A stretch of 64,000 nucleotides of DNA from Apiospora phragmitis (lineage: Eukaryota > Ascomycota > Sordariomycetes > Amphisphaeriales > Apiosporaceae), in assembly GCA_038363925.1 (NCBI GenBank), contig JAQQWL010000007.1:62001-126000 (forward strand), in the 5' to 3' direction. Below the pieces are notes generated by a model. It was given only the letters and a program-made list of their open reading frames with translations. It made no database searches and was not told the origin of the DNA. A program made the translations under genes and the position numbers. Shown here piece after piece: positions 13,243 through 23,478 of the stretch (positions are counted from its first letter, which is position 1; each line of letters begins with the position of its first letter).

Positions 13243-13450
13243 TATTAAATAGGCTTTTATATATACGGTAGTTCCGGTTTTAATCGGGGTTTAATTATTT
13301 TTATTTTATTATTTATATCTATTTTTAATACGAGTTATAAGGGGTATCGTATACCCCCTCTTAATAAAATAGGAAAGGGGTTCGTACGCATAGGTACGTA
13401 ATACCTCTTTTAAAGTAATATAGACAGCTTTAGTTCTAACTATTCTAATA
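13243..13450 (-). repeat. 5' LTR of the copia element (right copy)
   Basis: 208 bp, the same length as the left copy, beginning TATTAAATAGGC and ending CTAATA before the GCTTA duplication. It is the 5' LTR because the pol remnant reads leftward. No clear primer-binding site could be read next to it, probably because of RIP. Confidence 0.9.
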
Positions 13451-13607
13451 GCTTATAAATTAAAATATATTAAAATAATCTTTATAATTTAATAAATAAA
13501 GAATAAATCTTTTAATAAAATAATTATAAAATATTTAAAAATTTTATTTTATAAAGTATTTTATAATAAATATAAAATTAAAAACCTAGTTTAATTTAAT
13601 AAAAAAC

Positions 13608-13758
13608 TAATTAAAGTACACGGTTACGTATTAATAATGTTTCTATACAATTTAAAGTGTTCAGTTCGACCGTATATTTAGTTAAACCGCGGATTACGTT
13701 ACCCGATCATATTTCTTTTTGCTCCACGACAGATCGGTCCCGAAGAGATGGATCTGAC
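13608..13758 (-). repeat. Right 151-bp terminal inverted repeat
   Basis: Reverse complement of 6215-6365 at about 97% by eye. Its outer end (GGATCTGAC) stops at 13758, 312 bp from the PKS stop codon. Confidence 0.9.
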
Positions 13759-14070
13759 AATTATGCTTAGCAATCAAGCAAGCCAAAACAACAAGCCAAA
13801 GGAGCAGGGGAATTCAGCATGGAAAGAGATCCTGTCATTGCAAGAGTTCAATATTAGCTATTACTATGAAGAAACCTGCCTAATGAATGAATGAGAATAT
13901 GCAGATAAGGCAAGTATGTACCTGAAACCCGACATGACAATCTCCCCGACCAGATGCATGCGTCCATCAATCCAAATGTGCACAACGATAAGTAACGTAC
14001 AAAATACACACTAATAATGCCAACCATCTATATGCTTTCCTTATTCCCATATGCCAAGCCCAGTCCTAAG
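13759..14070. other. 3' flank between transposon island and PKS
   Basis: 312 bases of normal composition with no gene. It forms the 3' untranslated region of the PKS and the sharp edge of the AT-rich island. Confidence 0.5.
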
Positions 14071-17000
14071 CTAAGCCTTGCTGGTGCTCTTGCTCACGAT
14101 GAGCGCCGCAAGCTCCGTCACGTTGGCCGCCGTCAGCAGCTCGAGGATCTGCAGGTTGGCCCCCAGCTCGCGCGTGATCCAGTTGCGCACCTCGATGGCC
14201 GTCAGCGAGTCGAGCCCGTAGCTCGTCATGGACCGCTGCGCGTCCACGTCCTCACGCGCCACCGAGAGCACGTCGCTGAGTTTCTGCAGGATCCCGCGCG
14301 TCGCCACGTCCACCTGCTCCTCGGCGCCCTTGGCCGCGCGGTACGCGTCGCGGTATGATACGATAGCGGCGGCACTGCTAGCAGCACCTCCGGAAGCCGC
14401 GAGTTCGGCTAGTGCTGTAGTTTTGAGGTGGGCGAACCGCGGATCGCTGGCGTAGTACGGGAGCGCGCCCGTGGTGCTGTTGGGCCTCAACTTCAGGCCC
14501 GTCAGGCACTGGGCCGGGCAGTTACCAGAAGTGGCGACGGCCAGTAGAGCCAGCACCTCGGCCTCGGAGACGGACTCGTCGCCGAAGTTCTTGAGGATCT
14601 CCTCCTCGCGCTTGGCGTTCTCGGCGATGTATCCCGCGCCCGTGACGGCCGTCAGGTCCAGGGCAACACCTGGCAGGCCTTGACGGTTGCGGTAGGCCGC
14701 GAAACCATCGAGGAAGGTGTTGGCTGCGGCGTAGGCGGCCTGACCACGACTGCCAAGGACACCGGCGGCTGAGGAGAAGAGAACGAAGTAGTCGAGCTTG
14801 GTGTTGGCTGATGCCAGGGCGTTGTGCAGGTTCCACGTGCCGTCGACCTTGGATCGTACGGCATCCGTGAAGGACTCGTGCGACATGTCTTCGAAGACGC
14901 CATCCTATGATTCGAAGTGATGTTAGTAGATGTAGAGAGAAGTAACCTGATTGAGTATATGTGACTTACGTGAAGAACCATGGCGGCGTGGACCACGCCA
15001 CAGATAGGCGGAAGCGTCGCCGCGCACTGGCTGACGAGCAGGCGGACCTGCTCCTCGTTGGCGACGTCACACGTCTTGACCACGATGGCGGCCTTGCTGG
15101 CCGACTCGCGGATGACCTTCTTGACCTTCTTGTCGCTGCCGCCGCTGCGCGAAACCAGCACGATGTGGCGCGCGCCGCGGGCCACCATCCACTTGGCCAT
15201 GCTGCGACCGAGGCCTCCCGTGCCGCCGATGATGACGTGCGTGCCGTCAGGGTTGAGGCGGGCGCCGGCCGCCGAGTGCGCGACCTTGACCTGCTCGCTG
15301 GCCCGGGGCGCGACCACGACGGGGTGGAAGGCGCCCTGCTGCACCATCTGCAGGCCCTTCTGCAGGTCCGAAACGGGCAAGGCGACGACGCCGCTCAGAG
15401 GCTTGAACGCGCCCTGCGCGAACGCATCGGCCACGGCGCCTAGTGCGGCCGCCATGACCTGAGGCCTAGCCGTCGCCAGCTTGGGCATGTTGATGGTCGT
15501 GAAGGTGACGTTCTCCGACAGGTGGCTCTTGCTGCCGCTGCCGCTGCCGTCGTTGCGGCCGCTGAGGGAGCTCTGGATCTCGACGATGCGGCCGAAGGGC
15601 GCGACGCACTCCCAGACCTTGGCCTCGTCAGCCGCCGAGCTGCCGTGGGTGTTGCCGCACGAGCTGGTGAGGACGGCGTCCATGCCGTGGCCCTGCGTAG
15701 CCGCGCACACCTCCTGCTCAAAGTACAGGCTGGCCATGCACAAGACGCGCGCCGCCTCGACACCACTCTTGGTCACGATATCGCGTCGCTCCTCGTCGCT
15801 GACGACGACGTAGGTGTCGGCACCCAGGTGCTGCGCGACGCGCACCGCGGCCAGGCCGGCGTCGCCGCTGACCTGCACCAGCACCTTCTCGCCGCGGCGG
15901 ACACGCGCGACCTCGGCGAGGGCGTAGTAGGCGGCCCCGAACGCGTGGGGGACCAGGGCGGCCTCCTCGAGAGAACAGGCCTTGGGGATGGGGATGGCGC
16001 TGGTGCCGGGCGCGCGGGCGTGCGTGCCCAACTTGGCCTCGGTCAGCAGGCAGACCTTGTCGCCGACGCCGACGTTGGTCACGGCCTTGCCGGCACGTGT
16101 GACGATGCCGCTGCAGGGTCGCATCGGCAGGGGCGCGGAGGCCTGGTCGTTCATTATGGAGGCCACGTCGTCGGGGCCGAGGCTGCTGGCCTTGACTTCG
16201 ATCTCCACCTCGTCATCGCTCAGGGGGCTATCGCCGGCCGTAGAATCCTCAAAGTAGAGCGCGTCGAGGGAGCCGTCGACTTCGGTCGCGAGCTGGATCT
16301 GGCGACCGGGCTGGGCGAACATTTGCTGGTAAGGCACCGAGGGCCCGATCTCGCGGTGCACGCGCAGGTCCATGTCGACGTCGGGCACGATGCGGGGCAC
16401 GACGAGCACGCCGTCCTGCTCGGCGAACTCGACCTCGCCCTCGGGGTTGTCGGCCAGGACGGTGCGACGGAAGGCGTCCTCGATCAGCTCGGCCTGGCCG
16501 TCGGTGTCGAGGCAGCTGTTGGGCTCGAGGTCGAGCGTGACGGCGATCTTGCCCAGCTCGGAGCGCGCCGTGCGGATGAGACCCAGCGCCATGTTGGCGT
16601 CGGGGTTGGTCGGGACGCGCGCGGCGCCTCGGGTCACCCACATCAGACCGCCGCTCTGGACGATCAGCTGCTGCACCTTCTCGAAGTTGGGCTGGCTGAT
16701 GGACGCCAGCAGGGGCTCGTCCAGCTCCGACAGGACGACGAAGAGACCCGAGTAGTCGCTAAGACTGTCGAGCGAAGACACGGTGGCGGTGATATCAATA
16801 TGCTGCTCAATCACCTTACACAATGCCAGCACGAGCGCGTCGTCGTGCGACCGCTCCGTCACGATCACGACGCGGCGACCGTGCGTGTCGATGTGGGCCT
16901 TGCTGACGCCGTTGAGCTGGGGCTCGCGGGTCTGCTCCCACTGCACCGAGAAGCAGAGTTCGCGCGGCTGCGTCGGCTCGAGCCGGGCTCGCCGGACCGA

Positions 17001-20000
17001 CGACAGCTCGACGCCAGCCATGGTGACGAGGGGCGTCTGCGTAGACTCGCTGCCGCCGGCGGTGGCCGGGAAGAGGAGCTCGGTCGTGAAGGTCTCGGTC
17101 CGCTCGTCGCGACTCGAGTTGACGACGAACTTGCGGCCCTCGGTCGCGCGGTCGTGCTGGCCCGACCGCAGGTTGACCTGGATCTGCTTGATGGCCGAGG
17201 CGAGCTGCGGCAGCGCCGTGCCCTCGATGCCGCAGCCGACCTGGGTCACCTGCATCATGGAGTCCAGGAAGGCCGGATGCATGACGTAGCGGCTCTCGTG
17301 CTCCGACGGCATGCGGAAGTGCGTCTCCATCTGCGAACACTGCACGCTGCAGCTGTCGCCGTGCACTGCGATGTTCTTCATGGTCCAGAACTCGAGCGGG
17401 TACGTGGTGCCCTCGGCGCCCATATTGAGGTAGAACTGCGCGGCGGGCACCTGCATGGCGTCCTTGGGGATCGTCTGGCGGCGGGCCTTGGGAGGCGCAC
17501 GCAGGGCGTTGGCAGCTGTTGTCGACAACACCGGCTTGGCCTCGACGGAGCCGCGCACATGCTCGAGCCAGCCGCGCTGCGGCACGTAGCTGGTGATGTG
17601 GAACTCGTCCTTGGGCGCGCTGCCGCTGCTGTCGCGGCTGGGCCGGAAGTTGACCATCATCTCGACCTGCTGGTCCTCGAGCAGGAAGAGGTGCTCCTTG
17701 ACCTTGATATCCCGAAGCTCGAAGCCGGCCGCGTCGATGCCGAGCATGACGGCGCGCTGGCTGGCGGCCTCGATGATCATGGACAGGAAGCTGGACATGG
17801 GGAAGACGATGCGCTCCTGGAAGATGTTCTCGCGCATCCAGGGGATGTCGTCGAGGCGGATGAAGTTGCGCCACGTCGGCTCGAGGTCGCTGCTCCAGTC
17901 GGCCAGGACGCCAAGCAGGTCGTTGCGCGGGAAGGGCTTGAGCCGGTGCTGCTTCGAGATGCGGCTCTCGTACCAGCAGCGCTGGCGCGACCACGGGTAG
18001 GCGTAGAGGAAGGGGATGAGGACCGGCTTCTCCATCTCGGCGCGGTTGTGGTTGACGTTGAAGAAGTCCATGCCCTCGTAGCCGCGCATGAAGAGCTGGC
18101 CGGCCAGTTCGAGGCACGTCTCCGTGGCATCGCGGTTCCGCACGAGCGCGGACAGGTACGACGGCATCTTGGGTGCGGGAAGCCCCAGGGCCTTGAGCGA
18201 CTGCATGATGGGTCCCTTCAGGGCCGCGGCCGGGCCGATCTCGATCAGGAGCTCGGGCGAGGCCTCCTGGCACATCTTCTGCAGCGCCCGGCTGAAGCGG
18301 ACCGGGTTGGTCAGGTTGTCGACCCAGTACTGGGGCCCGAGCTCGTCGGTGCGGATCTTGCGCGAGCGGACCGACGAGTAGAAGTCGACCGAGCCGTCGT
18401 TGTCGCAAAGCTTGACGCTGGCGATGGCGTCGTGGTACGAGTCCGCAATCAGCTGCATGTGCGGGCTGTGGTAGGCCACGTCGACCTGCAGCTTGCGGTT
18501 GAACAGGCCGCGCTTCGTGAGGTCGGCGCCAATCAGGTCGATGGCCTCGGCGTCGCCCGAGACCGTGGTGGACTCGGGCGAGTTCTCGCAGGCGGCCACG
18601 GCGCGCAGGCCGTGGGGCAGCTGCTTGAGGATCGGCTGGAGCTCATCGGCGCCCATGCCGACCGCCATCATGGCGCCCGCGACGTCGGGGTGCGTCTGCT
18701 TGAGGTGCACAATGGCCTGGCCGCGGTAGTAGGCGGCCGACATGGCGCCCTCCAGTGTCAGAGCGCCGGCCGCGTAAGCGGCGCCGATCTCTCCGCTCGA
18801 GTGGCCGGTGACGGCCGAGGGCTTGATTCCCCACGAAGCCAAGAGGTCGACCAGCGCGATCTGCACCGCACTGCAGATGGGCTGACTGATGTGTGCCTTG
18901 TTGACCTGCGATTTCTCCTTGGAAGCCAGGAGCTCCTCCAGCAGCGAGAAGTCGGAGCCGATCCGCAGCAGGTGCTGGTTCGCCCGCTCGATGGCCGACG
19001 CGAAGACGGGGTGCGACGCCAGCAGCTCGCGGCCCATGGCGTGCCACTGGGCACCCTGGCCCGTGAAGACGAAGGCGACCTTGGGCGGCTTGGCCGACGC
19101 GCGCCGCGGGACGGCGTCGGCGCTGTTGAGCGCCACCGCCAGCGAGCTGCAGACGTCGGTGACCAGGGCCACGCGCCACGGCATGTGCGACCGGCGCTGG
19201 CACAGGGTGTAGGCCAGGTTGCGCGGCATGGTGGTCTGGTACAGCTCGGCGTGCTGCTCGAGGAAGATGCCGAGCTTCTCCATGCTCTGGCGGAGGGCGG
19301 CCTCGTCGTTGGCGCTGAGGACGAACAGACGCTTCAGCATGATGTGGTCGCTGGTCTTGGCGATGTCGAAGAGCGAGTCTTTGTCCTCTGCCGGCGCCGC
19401 TTGCAGGATGGCATGTCCGTTGGAGCCACTGTATCCAAAGTTGTTGACGCAGACATACTGTTGGTTGAACCCAATCGGCTTTTGTCTCGTGGGGATCTCC
19501 ATGTTCCACTTGGTGAGTGGGATCTTTGGGTTAGGCTGCTCAAAGTCGGCGTTCGGCACGATAAACCCCTTTTCCAGCATCAAGGCTGCCTTGATGACGG
19601 AGATGATGCCACTGGCGTTCTCCAGATGACCGATGTTGGACTTGACGGATCCAAGCTGGAGAGGATCCTGGCCGGACCGCCCCTTGCTGACGGCCCGGAA
19701 GATGGCCGTGGCTTCGATCGGGTCACCCACAGCGGTGCCCGTGCCGTGCGCCTCGAAGAAGCCGACCTTGCTCGGTTCAATCTTGGCTTGCTCCATCACG
19801 TTGCGTACCAGTCTCTCCTGCTCTTCCGAGCTCGGCGCGACGATTCCTGGGAACATCAGTCAGTACGGATAATCAGGATGTTTGTGATGGTGGCCAAGAG
19901 CAGACGTAGTACGTACCAACTGTTCTGCCATTATGGCTGAGTCCTGTGTGCGCAATCACGGCGCGGATGTGGTCTTTGTCCTCTAGTGCCTTGTCGAGAG

Positions 20001-20912
20001 GCTTTAATATAACACACCCAACGCCTTCTCCTCGGGCGTAACCCGACTTGGCTCGGTGGTCAAATGCATATGTTTTGCCGGACTCGGCGAACAGCCTGCG
20101 AATGGTCAGCTTTCGACAGTTTCTTTAGGTGAGACTTGTTCATACATACCTTAACTTGGCCATGGAAACCCAAACATCGGGCTGGGTAATAAGATGTGAT
20201 GCGCCGACGATGGCTTGGTCGGACTCCCCGTTACGAATACTCTGCACCGCCATGTGGAGCGCGTGCATGCTCGAGGAGCAGGCGGTATCGACCGTAAACG
20301 TCGGGCCGCGCAAGTTGAAGAAGTAGGCGATGCGGCCCGCCAAGAAGGCGCCCTGGGCACCCGTGGGGTCGTACATGGGCGCATCGTCGAGGTCGCGCAG
20401 GTTGCCCATGCGGTGCTCGTTGTCCGGCCCGCCTATGAACACGCCGACCCGCTTCCCGGTGATCTGCTCTTTGGGGATTCCGGCATTCTCGATGGCTTCG
20501 TAGGTGCACTCGAGCATAAGCCGTTGTGTGGGATCTGTTGTTGCCGAAGTAGAGGGTCAGGATCACGATAGTAAGAAAAAGCAAGTAGAACGAAAGGCAA
20601 AGATTAAAAAGCAAGGGTCATCATCATACCCATAGTCTCTGCTTCCTTCTTCGTCATGTCGAAGAAGCCGGGGTCGAACATCTCCAGATCTTGTGATATG
20701 AAATAACCTCCTTGTGAGTTGATGGTACCCTTCTTCTCCGGGTTCGGGTGGTTGTAGGCATCCTGGTTGAACCGGTCTTTCGGGATCTTGGACCACCCGC
20801 TCCGACACTTGGTCAACAGCTTCCAGAAGTCGTCCGGGGTCGACACATCGCCCGGCAGGCGACAGGCCATGCCAACAATGGCAATCGGCATTAACTCGTC
20901 GTTGGACCCCAT
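14071..20912 (-). CDS. Highly reducing type I polyketide synthase (KS-AT-DH-ER-KR-ACP)
   Basis: Five exons (20912-20630, 20534-20150, 20095-19917, 19846-14970, 14904-14071) give 6558 nt and 2185 aa with consistent phases. KS: Cys180 in DTACSSS, His316 in EAHGTG, His356 in NIGHLE. AT: GHSSGE with Ser632. DH: about 925-1230, but PWMRENIFQERIVFP has Asn956 where the catalytic His belongs and lacks the motif Gly; the Asp1144-Gln1148 pair (DSMMQ) is kept. No methyltransferase motif lies in the roughly 240-residue linker. ER: about 1480-1790, with a GDAGLAA loop in place of GGVGxA. KR: GGTGGLG at 1823-1829, Ser1953, Tyr1966, Asn1970. ACP: Ser2141 in YGLDSLTA. No thioesterase, so release needs a partner; the divergent FSH hydrolase fits. 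The product is unknown. Confidence 0.95.
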
Positions 20913-22482
20913 GATGTTTGGATTTGGAAGCTAACAAACAAATACAAGAAACGAACGGCAACAACAGTGGCTGAACTGGAATACCAAGTGGGATATAGGG
21001 CAAGTCAGCATGTATAGGTTGGGTTTCAGTGGTCATATATGGAGAGTCGAGATATACTGATTGCGATGCTGCTTGGCCCCAAGTGCTCCACTGGAAACGC
21101 GCTCAATAGTCTCGGAGGATTCGTCCCTCTGCCGCTTCTTCGCAGGACAGTCTTCTGCTGGCGTCGGTTGATGCGAGCTAAATGGCAGGCCCGACGAGTA
21201 AGTGCCAATGTGACATGTGCCCAGTTCCAAGTGTAAGTTCACGGAACAGACACCGCGGAGACAGTCCTGGGCCCCCTCGGATCAACTGCGGAGCAGCGAA
21301 GACTAAAGACGCCAACATCCCGGGTATGAAGGCATGAAGCACGATACGGTCCGAGCAGGGCGTGTGGGCTGCTGCGAGTTTCCCACCAGGGGGGCCTCTT
21401 GATGGGGGTCATGGACAGTACGGGCGCGGCGGGTGCCATACGCGTCCCAGCCATAGACTCGATTGCTAATCCAGACTGATGGCCAGGCATGGCATGACTT
21501 GGTCGGAGAAGGTTCTCTACGTCGTAGACGCCTTCACACCGGCAACAAGGGGCACCCCTGGCCCGACCTGGAAACCCTGAGTCCTGGACGAACACATGTC
21601 GATAGACCGGGATTGTTCCAACGTGCAGGGTGGAATTAGGCATACCGGACAGGAGAATGGAGAAAGTCGGGAGTTGGGTGTTGCGGCGGGTCATGGTTCG
21701 GACATCCAAGCTTTGCGCCAGCGAGGGCCACTAGACCGAAGAGGAGCAGGTACATTGGTAATGAGAAATCTAAAAGTTGGCGCCGCCTCGGATGAGCTTA
21801 AGGCGCCCTGGCGCCCTGACTGTTGCTTAGTCGTCGTCGTGCTAGATCTTCCGAGGGCAAATCTAGTGTTTAAAATTAGCCATGGCAGACCAGCCACCAT
21901 ACCTAGCGTCGGCTCCCACAATCCCATCCCATTCCAACTCATCTGCATTCTTATCCGGAGGACCAATGGACCAATACGTCCAGACTCCAGCCATCGCTTG
22001 CCCACGATCAGCGTGCTTCCCTGCCGGTTCTGGGCAGATGGGTAAAGTCTAGACGGCTGCAAGTCAACTGGCCTGTCGGGGCCGGCGAAGACTCAATGCT
22101 TGTATCGGTTAGCGTAACCCAAATCGCCAAGATGGGACGGCCACAAGACGGTCCAGTGCTGACTAACCGACCGCTGTCGTGTGTGCGAGTATGTCGTGGG
22201 AGGGGGCTGCAACTAGGCCTCGACTAGAAGGTAAGTGCCGAGAGGGACGACGACGGTTTGATAGGGGAAAAGCTAAAGGGACGTAATGCCCGGTCTTGGA
22301 GCCCGTCTCGGAGAGTACTTATACAATATGACTCTCGTCGTTTTCATGAATCAGACTGAAGGAGAAGAAGAATCTGATACGCCACGCCAGAACACGCCAG
22401 GAACACCTACTATTTTACAGACTTTTTCTCTCAATACACCACCAGCACAGCGCCCTCATCTCCACCAGCTCAACTATCCACC
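20913..22482. promoter_or_regulatory. Divergent promoter region between PKS and FSH hydrolase
   Basis: 1.57 kb with no supported gene separates the two start codons and so holds both promoters. A TATA-like CTTATACAATA lies near 22319, about 160 bases before the hydrolase ATG. Short open frames on both strands show no family features. Shared control is inferred from geometry only. Confidence 0.6.
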
Positions 22483-23478
22483 ATGAAGTTCCTCTGCTTG
22501 CCCGGTGCTTACGGAAGCGCAAAGGTAGGAAAACAACCTTTACACAAGAAATCGAGTCGCACTGAATCCACTCTATGCATCCATGGGCCAATGACTGACG
22601 ATCTCCTCTCCCGAGAACAGAACTTCGGCGTCCAACTTGGACCCTTCGCGAAACACGTGGAGGATAGGGGTTGGCCAACTTCACCTACACCCAAGGAGTG
22701 CACGAGGTGGACCCGCCAGCCGGGTGGGAGCACTACTTCGGCGCGCGACCGGTCTATCGCTTCATCGACTGCACCAGCGGCGACGGCGGTGACGCCTTCG
22801 AGATTCTCCGGCGTGTGCGGCATATCCCCCGTGGACTGACGCCTGAGGCGACGCTGCGACTCTTCAAGAAAGAGGATGACGAGGTCTTTGACACTACTAG
22901 TGCCCAAGAGGCCCTCGAGGGCATCTTCAAGACCATCGACGAGGACCCCGAGGTAGACGCCCTGATCGGATACTCTGAAGGTGCCATGTTGGCGGCCTCT
23001 ATCTGCTGCGAAGAGAACAGGCGATTCGAAGAAGAGGGCATTCCCAGACGCATCAAGGTATGTACTACAGCCTAACCTAGTCTCATCATCTTCAGGCAGC
23101 TACTCACTCATCTAGTTTGCCATCTTCTTTGCCGGCTCACCGCCCCTCGCCATCGAGGACGGCGAGTGCGCCGCCAAGCTGGCCGACGAGTGCGGCCCCG
23201 TCATCGACATCCCGACGCTGCACGTCTTCGGCACCAACGACCCGCTGGTCTACTGCGCCGTGGCCCTGTACAACTCGTGCAACCCCGACACGGCCGAGCT
23301 CTACGACCACGGGCTGGGCCACCTGGTCCCCCGCGACGCCGACAACGTCGAGCAGCTCGGCGACATCCTGCAGAAGATCCTCAAGAAGATTCAGAAGGCT
23401 GAGACGGCGGGCACGGGTACGCCCTGCAGCGAGTTTACCGAATTCAGCGACTCGACCGATTGCAGTAAGTCTGACTAA
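22483..23478 (+). CDS. FSH1-family serine hydrolase (LovG-like), one frameshift
   Basis: Alpha/beta hydrolase of the FSH1 family, which includes LovG, the enzyme that releases a chain from the lovastatin HR-PKS, and CtnB-type citrinin enzymes. Exons 22483-22524, 22621-23057 and 23116-23478. It starts MKFLCLPGAYGSAK, with the conserved LPG oxyanion strand. The nucleophile Ser is in GYSEGA (near 22975), Asp in GTNDPLVY (near 23238), and His in HGLGHLVP (near 23320). In exon 2 the frame shifts at a GGGG run (22667-22670): KHVEDRG is in one frame and LANFTYTQG in the next. One extra G would give 280 aa, normal for the family. It lies head to head with the PKS, so a role in product release is a reasonable inference. 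Confidence 0.85.

Larger units (their letters stand above)
6468..13450 (-). mobile_element. Ty1/copia-type LTR retrotransposon, RIP-inactivated
   Basis: Two direct 208-bp repeats (6468-6675 and 13243-13450) flank about 6.6 kb. The 5-bp sequence GCTTA occurs just outside both (6463-6467 and 13451-13455), a target-site duplication. The LTR ends are TA...TA, as expected of TG...CA termini after C-to-T mutation. Orientation is minus: the reverse strand near 8010-7900 reads DSRNNPADTFTKVSLNKALE, the end of a copia RNase H domain (the PAD-FTK motif). No long open frame survives. The 5' LTR is therefore the right-hand one. The element cannot encode its own movement now. Confidence 0.88.
6215..13758. 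mobile_element. Nested transposon island: terminal-inverted-repeat element split by a copia retrotransposon
   Basis: The outer boundaries are two 151-bp inverted repeats. Removing the retrotransposon (6468-13450) and one copy of its target duplication leaves an element of about 556 bp with long inverted repeats and an AT-rich core. That is the form of a non-autonomous DNA transposon (MITE-like). No transposase is present. I see no convincing target-site duplication outside 6215 and 13758, so its superfamily is open. The internal sequence is very AT-rich, with many TpA and few CpA/TpG steps while CpG is kept, as RIP acting on CpA would leave. Confidence 0.8.

Noticed and set aside
6205..13768. 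A target-site duplication flanking the outer inverted-repeat element
   Set aside because: Bases outside 6215 (TCAGGTC) and 13758 (AATTATG) do not match, so none is claimed.
15522..19940. 1472-codon open frame on the plus strand opposite the PKS
   Set aside because: It is antisense to a PKS with intact KS, AT, KR and ACP motifs. The composition (V/A/L/G/D/R/H/E only) is that of a shadow frame of GC-rich coding DNA.
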